64,000 nt of DNA. Origin: Prado023 sp963753075 (lineage in GTDB: Bacteria > Actinomycetota > Actinomycetes > S36-B12 > CAIYMF01). A program made the translations under genes and the position numbers. The notes under the pieces are model-generated. The model searched no databases. It was not told the origin of the DNA and saw only the letters and a program-made list of their open reading frames with translations. How positions within the stretch are numbered: position 1 is the first letter of the stretch; every line of letters begins with the position of its first letter. The stretch covers positions 310,001 to 374,000 of the forward strand of contig CAVWAR010000002.1 in the NCBI GenBank assembly GCA_963753075.1, given 5' to 3'. Positions 33,850 to 42,762 of this stretch are shown piece after piece.

Positions 33850-34730
33850 AGCGGCACCTCGAATCCGGAGATCCAGCCCCGCATGGCGATCGAGAGTGAA
33901 CCCCACAGGCCGGTGACCATGGCCAGCCCGAGCAGGATCAGGCTCACGCCACCCACCCACTGGATCACCCGGGTGTATCGCCGGGCCCACGCGAGGGCTC
34001 CGAGCCCCCGCTCCATGGCCAGGCCGATGACCAGGAACGGCAGTCCCAACCCGATGCAGTAGGCCAGCGACAGCAGCGCCCCGCGCGCAGCCGACCCCTC
34101 GGTGAAGGCCAGGCTCTGCACGGCTGCGAGCGTGGGGCCGATGCAGGGGGTCCAGCCGAGGGCGAACACCGCTCCGAGCAGTGGGGCACCCCAGAGCCCG
34201 CGCGCCGGCCGATGGTGCAGGCGGGCCTCACGCTGGAGGCTGGGCACCACGCCGATGAACCCCAGGCCCATGACGATCACCACGACCCCCAGGACCCGGG
34301 TGATGACCTCCTGGTGTGTCAGGAGCTGGGCGCCCAGGCCACCGAAGAGCGCACCATAGGACACGAACACCGCGCTGAACCCAAGGATGAATCCCAGCGT
34401 CCCGATCACGACCCGGTGCCGGGTGGGCAGCCGGGCGCCTGCTGAGACCGGAGCTCGTGCACCGCTCGCGCCGCCCGCACCGCTCGGGCCGGGCGACCCG
34501 GCTGCCGCCGGCGCGGTGACTGCGGCAGTTGCCGACCGGGCCTCAGCCAGCTCCGCCCCCGTGAGGCCCGTGACGTAGGACAGGTACGCGGGCACCAGGG
34601 GCAGCACGCACGGGCTGGCGAAGCTGACCAGCCCAGCCAGGATGGCCAGTGGGATCGCGATGATCAGTGACCCCGACGACACGATCTCGCCCACCCCGAG
34701 GGGCAGGCTGGCCAGTGCCGCCGGTGACAT
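33846..34730 (-). CDS. ccdA: Cytochrome c biogenesis protein CcdA (thiol-disulfide transmembrane carrier)
   Basis: Moves reducing equivalents from cytoplasmic thioredoxin to extracytoplasmic thiols, keeping apocytochrome cysteines reduced. The two redox cysteines are C41 (FASPCVLPLVPAYLSY) and C196 (GWTPCIGPTL). It has 294 aa with about six to seven membrane segments and an Ala/Gly/Ser-rich loop at about 65-100. The gene is linked on both sides by overlapping codons to tlpA and resB, which are its functional partners. Confidence 0.95.
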   Translation of the reverse strand: MSPAALASLPLGVGEIVSSGSLIIAIPLAILAGLVSFASPCVLPLVPAYLSYVTGLTGAELAEARSATAAVTAPAAAGSPGPSGAGGASGARAPVSAGARLPTRHRVVIGTLGFILGFSAVFVSYGALFGGLGAQLLTHQEVITRVLGVVVIVMGLGFIGVVPSLQREARLHHRPARGLWGAPLLGAVFALGWTPCIGPTLAAVQSLAFTEGSAARGALLSLAYCIGLGLPFLVIGLAMERGLGALAWARRYTRVIQWVGGVSLILLGLAMVTGLWGSLSIAMRGWISGFEVPL

Positions 34731-35329
34731 CAGGACTCCTCGGCCAGGATCGGTTCGATCATGCCCAGCAGCCGGGAGCGATCGACCTCGCCGATGGCCC
34801 GACCGGCCACCCGGCCCGCACGGTCGATCACGATCGTCGAGGGGATCGCGGCCGGTGGCAGCGTCTCGTGGAACAGCAGCTGCCGGCTGCCATCGGTGTC
34901 GACGACGTTGGGGTAGGTCAGGCCGAACCTGTCGACGAAGGCATCAGCGGCGGCCTGCGAGTCGCGGGTGTTGAGCCCGACGAACTGCACGCCGGACTCC
35001 TGGACCTCGCTCCAGACCTGCTCGAGGTCCTGGGCCTCGGCCCGGCACGGCGCGCACCACGAGGCCCACACGTTGAGCACGACCACCTCACCGAGGTGGT
35101 CGGACAGGGCGAACGGATCACCGGCCAGGGTGGTGCCGGACAGGTCCGGGGCCGGGTCGCGGTCGGACTCGGCGACGATCGTTGTCGTGCCGTCACCAGA
35201 GACGTACCCCTGCTCGGCCACGTTGCCGGACACCGGCTCACCGGCATCCACCTGCGCCGCGCACCCAGCCATCAGCACGCCGACCGCCAGCAGGGCGGTC
35301 GCGCGCGGCAGCAGGGCGCGTCCCGGCAT
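34730..35329 (-). CDS. TlpA/ResA-like thioredoxin lipoprotein
   Basis: Membrane-anchored extracytoplasmic thioredoxin that reduces apocytochrome c. The signal peptide ends in a lipobox, LMAGC with C23. The active site WCAPC (C92, C95) lies in NVWASWCAPCRAE, and the cis-Pro region is PPAAIPSTIVID. It has 199 aa from the ATG at 35329, which overlaps the phosphatase stop as TGATG. Electrons would come from CcdA, encoded next. Confidence 0.93.
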   Translation of the reverse strand: MPGRALLPRATALLAVGVLMAGCAAQVDAGEPVSGNVAEQGYVSGDGTTTIVAESDRDPAPDLSGTTLAGDPFALSDHLGEVVVLNVWASWCAPCRAEAQDLEQVWSEVQESGVQFVGLNTRDSQAAADAFVDRFGLTYPNVVDTDGSRQLLFHETLPPAAIPSTIVIDRAGRVAGRAIGEVDRSRLLGMIEPILAEES

Positions 35330-35970
35330 CAGGCGCCCTTGGCCTTCGAGGCCCGGGCGGCCAGGTCGGCGGCCGGCTCCGTGTAGGACAGTGCGACGAA
35401 GCGGTTGTCCTCGAAGGTGAACGACGTCAGCGATGCCAGGTTGCACTGGCGCTTGCGCGGGTCGTGCATGAAGCTGCGGTCCTCGGCGTCGAGCCGGCAG
35501 ACCCAGATCGGCAGCTGGTGGCTGACCAGCAGCGCCTCGTGGCCACGTGCCTCATCGCGGGCACGCCGCACCGCGGCGCGCATCCGGGTGGCGATCTCCC
35601 GGTAGGGCTCGCCCCAGGAGGGGGTCGCCGGATTCCAGAGGTACCGCCACGTCCTCGGCTGCCGGAGCACGCCGTCACCGACCCCCACGACCTTGCCCTC
35701 GAAGATGTTGCCGGCCTCGATGAGGTTGTCGTCGGTGCCGACGGTCAGGCCGAACAGGTCAGCTGCCGGCGCGGCGGTCTCCTGGGCACGCTCCAACGGC
35801 GAGGCTGTCACGACGGTGATGTCGCGATCAGCCAGCGCCAGGGCGGCCCGGTCGGCCATCTCCCGACCGAGGTCCGACAGGTGGAAGTCCGGCAGGCGGC
35901 CGTAGAGCACACCCTCCGGGTTCTCCACCTCACCGTGCCGCAGCAGGTGGACGGTGGTGCGCTCGGTCAT
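35329..35970 (-). CDS. Histidine phosphatase (phosphoglycerate mutase-like) family protein
   Basis: 213 aa with the phospho-histidine motif LLRHGEVEN near the N-terminus, SPLERAQETA and the second catalytic histidine in LLVSHQLPIWVCRL. The same gene lies between hemL and the thioredoxin gene in mycobacteria (Rv0525 as I recall). The substrate is unknown and it is not evidently the glycolytic mutase. The start is the ATG at 35970, after a GGGAG. Coupled to tlpA by TGATG. Confidence 0.9.
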   Translation of the reverse strand: MTERTTVHLLRHGEVENPEGVLYGRLPDFHLSDLGREMADRAALALADRDITVVTASPLERAQETAAPAADLFGLTVGTDDNLIEAGNIFEGKVVGVGDGVLRQPRTWRYLWNPATPSWGEPYREIATRMRAAVRRARDEARGHEALLVSHQLPIWVCRLDAEDRSFMHDPRKRQCNLASLTSFTFEDNRFVALSYTEPAADLAARASKAKGA

Positions 35971-36016
35971 GGCAGCTCCCTCATCTCGCGTGTCCCGGGT
36001 CGGTACCCATTGTCGG

Positions 36017-37372
36017 TCATCGGGCTGGGCCGCCATCCGGTCGCGCCCCGGCCGCGGCACGGGCAGCATCGGGCAGGGCCGCGATCACCCGGTCGAGCGC
36101 GGCGTCATCGTGTGCGGCCGAGACGAACCACGCCTCGAACGCCGAGGGCGGCAGGTACACGCCGGCTTCGAGCATCGAATGGAAGAATGCCGGGTAGCGC
36201 CAGGCCTCCTGCGATGCGGCGCCGGCGTAGTCGCGCACGGGCTGGTCGGTGAAGAAGACGCTGAACAGGTTGCCGGCGGACTGCACACGATGCGCCACAC
36301 CGGCGCTCGTGAAGGCGGCCCCGAGCGCCTCGACGAGCTGTCGCGCAGCCCCGTCGAGGTGGGCGTACACGTCCGCGTCGCACGCCTGCAGGGTCGCGAG
36401 CCCGCAGGTGGCTGCGATTGGGTTCCCGGCCAGCGTGCCGGCCTGATAGACCGGACCGGATGGCGCGAGCATGCCCATGACGTCGGCCCGACCACCGAAG
36501 GCGGCCGCTGGCAGCCCGCCGCCCATGACCTTGCCGAAGGTGAACAGGTCCGGGGCCCAGCCCTCGACCGCTCCCGTCAGCCCCCAGTGACCGGCGCCAC
36601 CCACTCGGAACCCGGTCATCACCTCGTCGTAGATGAACAGCGACCCGTGCGCGGCACACACTCTGGCGATCGCCGCGTTGAAGCCGGGATCGGGCGGCAC
36701 GACCCCCATGTTGGCAGCAGCCGCCTCGGTGATGACGGCGGCGATCTGGTCGCCCCGCGCGGCGAACAGGGCCTCAAGCGCAGCGACATCGTTGTAGGCC
36801 AGGACGACAGTGTCGCCGGCCTGGCCGGGCGTGACTCCGGGGGAGTCCGGCAGCCCGAGGGTGGCCACGCCCGAGCCAGCCGCGACCAGCAGCGAGTCCA
36901 CATGCCCGTGGTAGCAGCCGGCGAACTTCACGACCAGCGGGCGTCCGGTGAAGCCCCGGGCCAGGCGAATGGCCGACATCGTCGCCTCGGTGCCCGAGGA
37001 GACGAGGCGGACCATCTCCACCGGCGCCACCCGGCCCACGATCTCCTCGGCCAGCTCGACCTCAGCCGGCCCCGGGGTCCCGAAGGAGAAGCCACGTGCG
37101 ATCGCCGTGGCCACGGCCGTCTCGACCCCCGGATGCGCGTGGCCCAGGATCATCGGACCCCAGGAGCAGACCAAGTCGACGTAGGAGTTGCCGTCGACAT
37201 CGGTCAGGTAGGGGCCGGACCCCGAGGCCATGAACCGTGGCGTGCCACCCACCGCCCGGAACGCCCGTACGGGGGAGTTGACCCCACCCGGGGCCACCGC
37301 CCGGGCACGTGTGAACCATGCCTCGCTGGCTGTGGAGCTGTGCGTCGCGTTGCGCGGGGAGTCACTGCTCAC
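36017..37372 (-). CDS. hemL: Glutamate-1-semialdehyde 2,1-aminomutase
   Basis: PLP enzyme making 5-aminolevulinate, the second step of the C5 heme pathway after HemA. The PLP lysine is K281 in LFTFGKVMGGGLPAAA. VSSGTEATMSAIRLAR and YDEVMTGFR are cofactor and substrate contacts, with GGVNSPVRAF near the N-terminus. The GTG at 37372 overlaps the hemB stop (GTGA) and gives 451 aa. It is the last hem gene of the operon; a 46-base gap follows. Confidence 0.96.
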   Translation of the reverse strand: MSSDSPRNATHSSTASEAWFTRARAVAPGGVNSPVRAFRAVGGTPRFMASGSGPYLTDVDGNSYVDLVCSWGPMILGHAHPGVETAVATAIARGFSFGTPGPAEVELAEEIVGRVAPVEMVRLVSSGTEATMSAIRLARGFTGRPLVVKFAGCYHGHVDSLLVAAGSGVATLGLPDSPGVTPGQAGDTVVLAYNDVAALEALFAARGDQIAAVITEAAAANMGVVPPDPGFNAAIARVCAAHGSLFIYDEVMTGFRVGGAGHWGLTGAVEGWAPDLFTFGKVMGGGLPAAAFGGRADVMGMLAPSGPVYQAGTLAGNPIAATCGLATLQACDADVYAHLDGAARQLVEALGAAFTSAGVAHRVQSAGNLFSVFFTDQPVRDYAGAASQEAWRYPAFFHSMLEAGVYLPPSAFEAWFVSAAHDDAALDRVIAALPDAARAAAGARPDGGPAR

Positions 37373-38403
37373 GAGGTGCTCCGGGCGCGATGGCCGAGCA
37401 TGGCCTCGGCCCGTCCTGAGGCGAGCCACTCGGCGACCTCTGCGGCCCAGTAGGTCAGCACGACGCCAGCACCCGCGCGTCGGATCACGGTCAGCGACTC
37501 GAGGATCGCGCGCTCCCGGTCGATCCAGCCCCGCGCCGCAGCCGCCTCCAGCATGGAGTACTCCCCGGACACCTGGTACGCCGCGAGCGGGATGTCGACA
37601 CTGGCAGCGACATCGGCGATCACGTCCAGGCTCGTGCCCGCCGGCTTGATCATCACGATGTCCGCGGCCTCGGAGACGTCGAGGGCGACCTCCCGCATCG
37701 ACTCGCGCCGGTTGGCGGGGTCCTGCTGGTAGGTGCGCCGGTCCCCGGTCAGCGCCGAGTCGACAGCCTCCCGGAACGGGCCGTAGAGAGCCGAGGCGTA
37801 CTTGGCCGCGTACGCGAGGATCACGGTGTCGCGGTTCCCAGCGTCGTCAAGCGCGCCGCGCACCGCCGCGACCTGGCCGTCCATCATCCCCGAGGCCCCC
37901 ACCACGTCGGCCCCGGCCGCGGCCAGCGCGAGACCCATCTGCGCGTAGCGCGCCAGCGTGGCGTCGTTGTCCACAGCCCCGGCTGCGGCGCCGTCCTCGG
38001 CGAGCACTCCGCAGTGGCCATGGTCGGTGAACTCGTCCAGGCACAGGTCGGCCATGACGACGAGGTCGCCGCCGACCTCAGCCACGACGTCGCGCACCGC
38101 GAGGTTGAGGATCCCCTCAGGATCGGTCGCGCCGGTCCCGGTCGCGTCCCGGGTGCGTGGGACGCCGAAGAGCATGACCCCGCCGAGCCCAACGCGGGCA
38201 GCCTGCTCCGCTGCGGCCCGGAGCGAGTCGCGGGTGTGGTTCACCACCCCCGGCATCGAGGCGATCGGCACCGGCGCGGAGGTTCCCTCCCGGACGAACA
38301 GGGGAAGGACCAGCTCAGCGGGGTCGAGTCGGGTCTCGGCCGTCAGCCGGCGCAGCGCCGCGGTGCCGCGAAGGCGCCTGGGGCGCTCCTGCGGGTAGGG
38401 CAC
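37369..38403 (-). CDS. hemB: Delta-aminolevulinic acid dehydratase (porphobilinogen synthase)
   Basis: Condenses two 5-aminolevulinates to porphobilinogen. The Schiff-base lysines are K201 (LAYAAKYAS) and K253 (IVMIKPAG). The metal-site segment DLCLDEFTDHGHCG keeps two of the three cysteines of zinc enzymes with Asp in the middle position, so metal use may be mixed or magnesium-assisted. The GTG at 38403 begins one base after the hemD stop and gives 344 aa; the longer upstream frame lies in hemD. Confidence 0.95.
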   Translation of the reverse strand: MPYPQERPRRLRGTAALRRLTAETRLDPAELVLPLFVREGTSAPVPIASMPGVVNHTRDSLRAAAEQAARVGLGGVMLFGVPRTRDATGTGATDPEGILNLAVRDVVAEVGGDLVVMADLCLDEFTDHGHCGVLAEDGAAAGAVDNDATLARYAQMGLALAAAGADVVGASGMMDGQVAAVRGALDDAGNRDTVILAYAAKYASALYGPFREAVDSALTGDRRTYQQDPANRRESMREVALDVSEAADIVMIKPAGTSLDVIADVAASVDIPLAAYQVSGEYSMLEAAAARGWIDRERAILESLTVIRRAGAGVVLTYWAAEVAEWLASGRAEAMLGHRARSTS

Positions 38404-38404
38404 C

Positions 38405-39997
38405 TCAGGTCGCCCGACGCCGCGAGCCACCCCGCCGGCGACCGGGCCGCCACGCGGTCTCGCCGTGCTCCAGGGCGGACCGGCGCAGCGCCTCACCATG
38501 CTCGGCGAGTGCTGCTGCGAGCTCGGCGACACTCGGGGTCTCGGACAGCACGTCGACCCGCAGGCCATTCTCCTCGGCGGTCTTGGCCGTCTGCGGCCCG
38601 ATGCAGGCCACGACCGTGGAGGAGTGCGGCTTGCCGGCGATGCCGACAAGGTTGCGCACGGTGCTCGAGGACGTGAAGAGCACGGCGTCGAAGCCACCCC
38701 CCTTGATGGCCTCGCGGATCTCGGCGGCGGGCGGGGCGGCGCGAACCGTGCGGTAGGCGGTGACGTCGTCGACCTCCCAGCCGAGCTCGCTGAGGCCGGC
38801 AGCCAGCGTCTCTGTGGCGATGTCTGCCCGGGGCAGGAACACGCGGTCGATGGGGTCGAGCACCTCGTCGAACTCGGGCCACTCCTCGAGCAGACCAGCA
38901 GTGGACTGCTCACCGACGGGAACAAGGTCGGGGACGATCCCGAACGAGCGCAGCAGCTCGGCGGTCTGCTCGCCGACCGCGGCCACCTTGAGGCCCGCGA
39001 AGCTGCGCGAGTCCAGGCCGTACTGGTCGAAGCGCTCCTTGACCGCGCGAACGGCATTCGCGGACGTGAAGGCCACCCACTGGTAACGGCCCGAGACGAG
39101 CCCGTGGACGGCGCGCTCCATCTGCTGGGGGGTCCGGGGCGGCTCGACCGAGATGGTCGGCACCTCGACGGGCACAGCTCCGTAGTGGCGCAACTGCTCG
39201 GAGAGGGCACCGGCCTGCTCCTTGGTCCGCGGCACCAGCACCCGCCAGCCGAATAGCGGCTTGTTCTCGAACCAGGCCAGCTGGGCGCACTGGCTGACGA
39301 CCTCGCCGACCACCAGGACGCCGGGGCCGACCTGGCCCTTGGCAGCCTTCACCGCCGCCGACACCTCGCCGAGGGTGGTCAGGATCGACCGCTGGTCGAC
39401 AGTGGTGCAGTTGCGCGTGATCGCCACCGGTGTGCGTGGGTCCCGCCCGGCGATGGTCAGCACCCGGCAGATGTCCAGAGCCTGTTCCGCGCCGTCGAGG
39501 ACGACAACCGTGGCGTGCGGGTCGGCAAGACTCGGCCAGTCGACCTCGGTGTCGTGGGCGTTGACCACACGCACCTCACGGGCGTGCCCGCCAGTCAGCG
39601 AGAAGCCCGCGTAGGCGGCCGACCCGGTGACCGTCGACACCCCCGGGGCGATGTCGTAGGCGATGCCCTCCTTGGCCAGCTCGGCCGCCTCAAGGGCCAG
39701 CGAGCCGTCCAGCACCGGGTCGCCGGCCATCAGGCGCACGACCCGCTGCTCCCGCGTCGCCGGCTCGATGACCAGCTGCACCCGGTCGACGTGGTCCGCG
39801 GCGTTGCCCTCGTCATCGACCGCGACCAGGATCTGCGCGTCCGGACCCGCGTGGGCCCGGGCGATCGGCTCGCACTCGGGGTCCGTCACGACCACCTCCG
39901 CGTCGTTCAGCAGCCCGACGGCGCACACGGTGAGCAGACCCGGGTCACCCGGTCCGGCTGCGACCAGTGCGACCTGTGTTGTCGTCGACGCGTTCAT
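38405..39997 (-). CDS. hemD: Uroporphyrinogen-III synthase fused to a degenerate SUMT-like methylase domain
   Basis: 530 aa. Residues about 7-245 resemble a tetrapyrrole (SUMT/CobA-type) methylase: VALVAAGPGDPGLLT and APGVSTVTGSAAYAG are kept. The motif usually reading like GGDPFVFGRGGEE is replaced by AGDPVLDGSLALEA, and the YD.LV region is not recognisable, so methylase activity is doubtful. Residues about 255-510 are the uroporphyrinogen-III synthase domain that cyclises hydroxymethylbilane. The same fusion is found in mycobacterial HemD. The start is the ATG at 39997, overlapping the hemC stop; the C-terminus is an Arg-rich tail. Confidence 0.92.
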   Translation of the reverse strand: MNASTTTQVALVAAGPGDPGLLTVCAVGLLNDAEVVVTDPECEPIARAHAGPDAQILVAVDDEGNAADHVDRVQLVIEPATREQRVVRLMAGDPVLDGSLALEAAELAKEGIAYDIAPGVSTVTGSAAYAGFSLTGGHAREVRVVNAHDTEVDWPSLADPHATVVVLDGAEQALDICRVLTIAGRDPRTPVAITRNCTTVDQRSILTTLGEVSAAVKAAKGQVGPGVLVVGEVVSQCAQLAWFENKPLFGWRVLVPRTKEQAGALSEQLRHYGAVPVEVPTISVEPPRTPQQMERAVHGLVSGRYQWVAFTSANAVRAVKERFDQYGLDSRSFAGLKVAAVGEQTAELLRSFGIVPDLVPVGEQSTAGLLEEWPEFDEVLDPIDRVFLPRADIATETLAAGLSELGWEVDDVTAYRTVRAAPPAAEIREAIKGGGFDAVLFTSSSTVRNLVGIAGKPHSSTVVACIGPQTAKTAEENGLRVDVLSETPSVAELAAALAEHGEALRRSALEHGETAWRPGRRRGGSRRRAT

Positions 39998-41097
39998 TCG
40001 ATGCTCCCTCTGTGGGCTGGGATCGGGCCGCCGGCCGTGAAAGGGCCGGTGGCGGTGTTGGGACCACGGTCGGTCGTCGGGCCGGTCATCGCTGCCTGGT
40101 CGAGCACCCCGTGCGTGCCGGCGAGCAACTCGCCGGCGAGGCGTCGACCGATGAGCTCTGCCTGCTCGATCGGACCACTGCTGGACATGTGGACCAGCGA
40201 GCCGTCCGGGCGGGCCAGGACTGCACGCAGGTGCACTGTTGGTTCCGGGCCGTCCTCGATGACTGCCAGCGCCCCGATGGGCGCCGAGCAACCGGCCTCG
40301 AGGGCTGCCAGGAGGGACCGCTCCGCTGCCACAGCGGCCCGCGAGTGCGGGTCGTCGAGGCGTCGGAGGGCATCTGTGAGCGCCGTGGCGCTGGTGTCGA
40401 CCCCGCTGTCGGGCAGGTCGGCGCACACCTCGACGGCAAGCGCGCCCTGACCGGGGGCAGGCATGACCCGCTCCGGATCGAGGATCTCGGTGATGCTCGC
40501 CTGACGGCCCAGGCGGACGAGCCCGGCAGCCGCCAGGACCACCGCATCGAGGTCGCCGGCCGGTCCCGTGGCGCCGAGATCGGCACTCCCGGGGGAGCCG
40601 ATCACCCGGGCCATCCGGGTGTCGACGTTGCCGCGGATGTCGACAACGTCCATGTCGGGTCGCGCCGCCATGATCTGCGCGCGACGTCGGGGCGATCCGG
40701 TGCCGATGCGGGCCCCCATGGGCAGGTCGGACAGCGTTGCGCCGTCCCGGGCGACCAGCGCATCGCGGGGGTCGGCGCGCAGCGGGATCGCGGCGATCCG
40801 CAGCCGGGCATCGGCGGCCGTCGGGAGGTCCTTCAGCGAATGGACGGCCACATCCGCCCGACCGTCGACGACCGCCTGCCGCACCGCGACCACGAAGACC
40901 CCTGTGCCGCCGATCTGAGTCAGCGGTGCGGGGTCGACATCGCCCTGGGAGGTCACCTCGACGAGTTCCAGGGGGCGGCCGGTCAGGGCTGCGAGCTGCT
41001 CGCCGACCTGGCGCGACTGCGCCATCGCCAACGCGGAGCGACGCGTGGCCAGGCGAAGCGGGGCCACGACCGGACCCTCGACGGGCGGGGCGATCAT
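39994..41097 (-). CDS. hemC: Porphobilinogen deaminase (hydroxymethylbilane synthase)
   Basis: Polymerises four porphobilinogens on a dipyrromethane cofactor attached to C270 (EAGCSAPIGALA). LRLATRRSALAMAQS, HSLKDLPT, GTGSPRRRAQI and PAPGQGALAVE are family signatures. It has 367 aa against about 313 in E. coli, with a C-terminal Thr/Pro/Gly-rich tail of about 40 residues. Start and stop overlap hemA and hemD as ATGA. Confidence 0.96.
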   Translation of the reverse strand: MIAPPVEGPVVAPLRLATRRSALAMAQSRQVGEQLAALTGRPLELVEVTSQGDVDPAPLTQIGGTGVFVVAVRQAVVDGRADVAVHSLKDLPTAADARLRIAAIPLRADPRDALVARDGATLSDLPMGARIGTGSPRRRAQIMAARPDMDVVDIRGNVDTRMARVIGSPGSADLGATGPAGDLDAVVLAAAGLVRLGRQASITEILDPERVMPAPGQGALAVEVCADLPDSGVDTSATALTDALRRLDDPHSRAAVAAERSLLAALEAGCSAPIGALAVIEDGPEPTVHLRAVLARPDGSLVHMSSSGPIEQAELIGRRLAGELLAGTHGVLDQAAMTGPTTDRGPNTATGPFTAGGPIPAHRGSIE

Positions 41098-42443
41098 GAT
41101 GCACCCCCCGTCCTGTGGGTGCTGGGAGCGCTGCCGGGATCGAGGTCGGCCGCCGGGTCCAGCACGGACGCGGGCAGGGACGGATCGAGGTCGAACAGCG
41201 CCGAGAGCGCCTGCGCGTACCGATCGCCGCCCGGCTCGGAAGCCAGCTGCTTCATCCGCACCGTCGGCTGGTGCAGCAGGGTGGCCATGGCCCGGCGCAT
41301 GGACCGCTCCACCTCCGCGATCGCTGCGGCGTCCAGGCCGGTGAGCCGCAGCCGCAGCCGGTCCATCTCCGTGTCCAGGACGCCACCGACGTGGGCGCGC
41401 AGCGAGACGAGCACCGGCTCGACCTGCTGGCCAGCCACACTTGCCAGGTGGGCCTGCACCTCCTCGGCGACGATCTCGCGTGCTTCCCGGACATCTGCCT
41501 CGGACCCAGCCGATCCCGGCAGGCTTCCCAGGGTGGCCAGGTCGATCAGCGTGACCCCCGGCAGGTCGCCGGCCTCGGGCGCAACGTCATGCGGTAGCGC
41601 CAGGTCAAGCAGGACCAGCGCCTGTCCGGCCGGTACCCCCTGCCTCGCAGCGATGACGGTTGGCAGCTCGACAACGCTGCCCTGGGCTCCGGTGCACAGG
41701 ATCGCCAGATCGACCTGCGCGAGCGTCTCGGGCAGGTCGGTCAGATCCACCGCCCGCCCGCCGGGGATCACGGCCGCGACTCGCTGCGCGGCGGTCGGGG
41801 TCCGGTTCGCCACCAGCACCGCCCGGGCCCCGCGTGCGGCGAGGGTGGATGCGGCCAGCGCCCCCATGGACCCGGCGCCGACCAGCAGCACCCTGCGGTC
41901 TGCAAGGTCACCGAGCACCTCTTCAGCGGCGTCCAGGGCGACCGAGACCACCGAGACCCCGGAACGATCGATGTCGGTCTCGGCGTGCACGCGCTTGCCG
42001 ACCCGCAGGGCCTGCTGCCCGACCCCGTTGAGCACGCGGCCGGCAGTCCCGCTGTCCTGGCCCCGACCCAGACTGGCCCGGACCTGGCCGAGGATCTGGG
42101 CCTCGCCCACGACCATCGAGTCCAGGCCCGAGGCGACGGAGAACAGATGCGCCACTGCCGCGGAGTCGAAGTGCACGTAGCTGTGCTCGATGAGCGTCCC
42201 GCGGTCCGTGCCGGTCCACTTGGCCATGAGGTCCGCCACGGTGGTGACGGCGGGGTGGAACCTGGTCACGTCGGCATAGACCTCGACGCGGTTGCAGGTG
42301 GCCAGCACCAGGGCCTCGGCCACCACCTCGCTGGCGGCCAGATCCGCGGCCAGCCCGTCGGCGTCGTCGTGGGAGAGGCCCACCTCGTCCAGGACCCGCA
42401 GGGGGGCTGAGCGGTGGTTGATCCCCACAACGATCAGCGTCAT
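41094..42443 (-). CDS. hemA: Glutamyl-tRNA reductase
   Basis: NADPH-dependent reduction of glutamyl-tRNA to glutamate-1-semialdehyde, the entry step of heme synthesis. The catalytic C50 is in VLATCNRVEVYAD. GINHRSAPL opens the protein, GEAQILGQVR follows, and VLLVGAGSMGALAA is the NADPH site. The C-terminal dimerisation helix ends in a short Asp/Ser/Pro tail. The ATG at 42443 gives 449 aa. It is the first gene of hemACDBL; its promoter must lie in the 319-base gap shared with dosR. Confidence 0.96.
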   Translation of the reverse strand: MTLIVVGINHRSAPLRVLDEVGLSHDDADGLAADLAASEVVAEALVLATCNRVEVYADVTRFHPAVTTVADLMAKWTGTDRGTLIEHSYVHFDSAAVAHLFSVASGLDSMVVGEAQILGQVRASLGRGQDSGTAGRVLNGVGQQALRVGKRVHAETDIDRSGVSVVSVALDAAEEVLGDLADRRVLLVGAGSMGALAASTLAARGARAVLVANRTPTAAQRVAAVIPGGRAVDLTDLPETLAQVDLAILCTGAQGSVVELPTVIAARQGVPAGQALVLLDLALPHDVAPEAGDLPGVTLIDLATLGSLPGSAGSEADVREAREIVAEEVQAHLASVAGQQVEPVLVSLRAHVGGVLDTEMDRLRLRLTGLDAAAIAEVERSMRRAMATLLHQPTVRMKQLASEPGGDRYAQALSALFDLDPSLPASVLDPAADLDPGSAPSTHRTGGAS

Positions 42444-42641
42444 GCGATCGCCGCCCCGGAGATCCTGGTGGGGCATGCACAGTCGCCGCCTCCGGCTGTC
42501 ACATCCGGCACCTCGGGGGGTGCGGATGCAACCAGTTCAGACACGGTGCTCCCAGGGGGAAGGGCCTGTGGTACGGGCCATTTGGAAGTTGCCGTCAGGC
42601 TAGGTCGGCCCCTCAACGGGCGCAAAGTCTGAGGACCAACC

Positions 42642-42656
42642 GTCCACATAGTGGAC
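42642..42656. promoter_or_regulatory. 15-bp palindrome, possible operator between hemA and dosR
   Basis: GTCCAC-ATA-GTGGAC has perfect 6-base arms. It is central between two divergent genes and could serve either. It does not match the Rex (TGTGA-N6-TCACA) or DosR consensus. The cognate regulator is unknown. Confidence 0.45.
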
Positions 42657-42750
42657 ATGGCCCGTCTCGCAGGGAGATCGGTGAAACGTCGGAAATCGGC
42701 ACTTTCCACCCGGGATGGACGGGATCGCTGCCCGGTACCCCGCGATGGGG

Positions 42751-42762
42751 CACACTTGCGCC
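42751..42762 (+). promoter_or_regulatory. Possible leaderless -10 of dosR
   Basis: CACACT (42751-42756) lies six bases before the dosR ATG and has the A at position 2 and T at position 6 that define actinobacterial -10 elements. There is no purine-rich ribosome binding site between it and the ATG. No DosR box lies 37 bases before it, so autoregulation of the kind proposed for the three target operons is not evident. Confidence 0.4.

Larger units (their letters stand above)
42444..42762. other. Divergent hemA-dosR intergenic region (319 bases)
   Basis: The longest gap in the window. It contains the palindrome GTCCAC-ATA-GTGGAC (42642-42656) and, beside it, GGACCAACCGTCC, which resembles a DosR half-site pair with one base too many in the spacer. 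CACACT at 42751-42756 may be the -10 of dosR. No convincing -35/-10 pair for hemA was found. A minus-strand frame of 89 codons (42440-42709) overlaps the hemA start but resembles nothing I know. No RNA gene recognised. Confidence 0.6.

Noticed and set aside
42632..42645. GGACCAACCGTCC as a DosR box for dosR autoregulation
   Set aside because: The spacer between GGAC and GTCC is five bases rather than four, and no -10 hexamer lies 37 bases downstream as in the three accepted cases.
42642..42656. Rex operator between hemA and dosR
   Set aside because: Rex sites read TGTGA-N6-TCACA; this palindrome is GTCCAC-ATA-GTGGAC.
42440..42709. 89-codon minus-strand frame whose stop overlaps the hemA start
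   Set aside because: The overlap looks like operon coupling, but there is no ribosome binding site, no domain, and it covers the likely promoter region. Kept only as a remote possibility.
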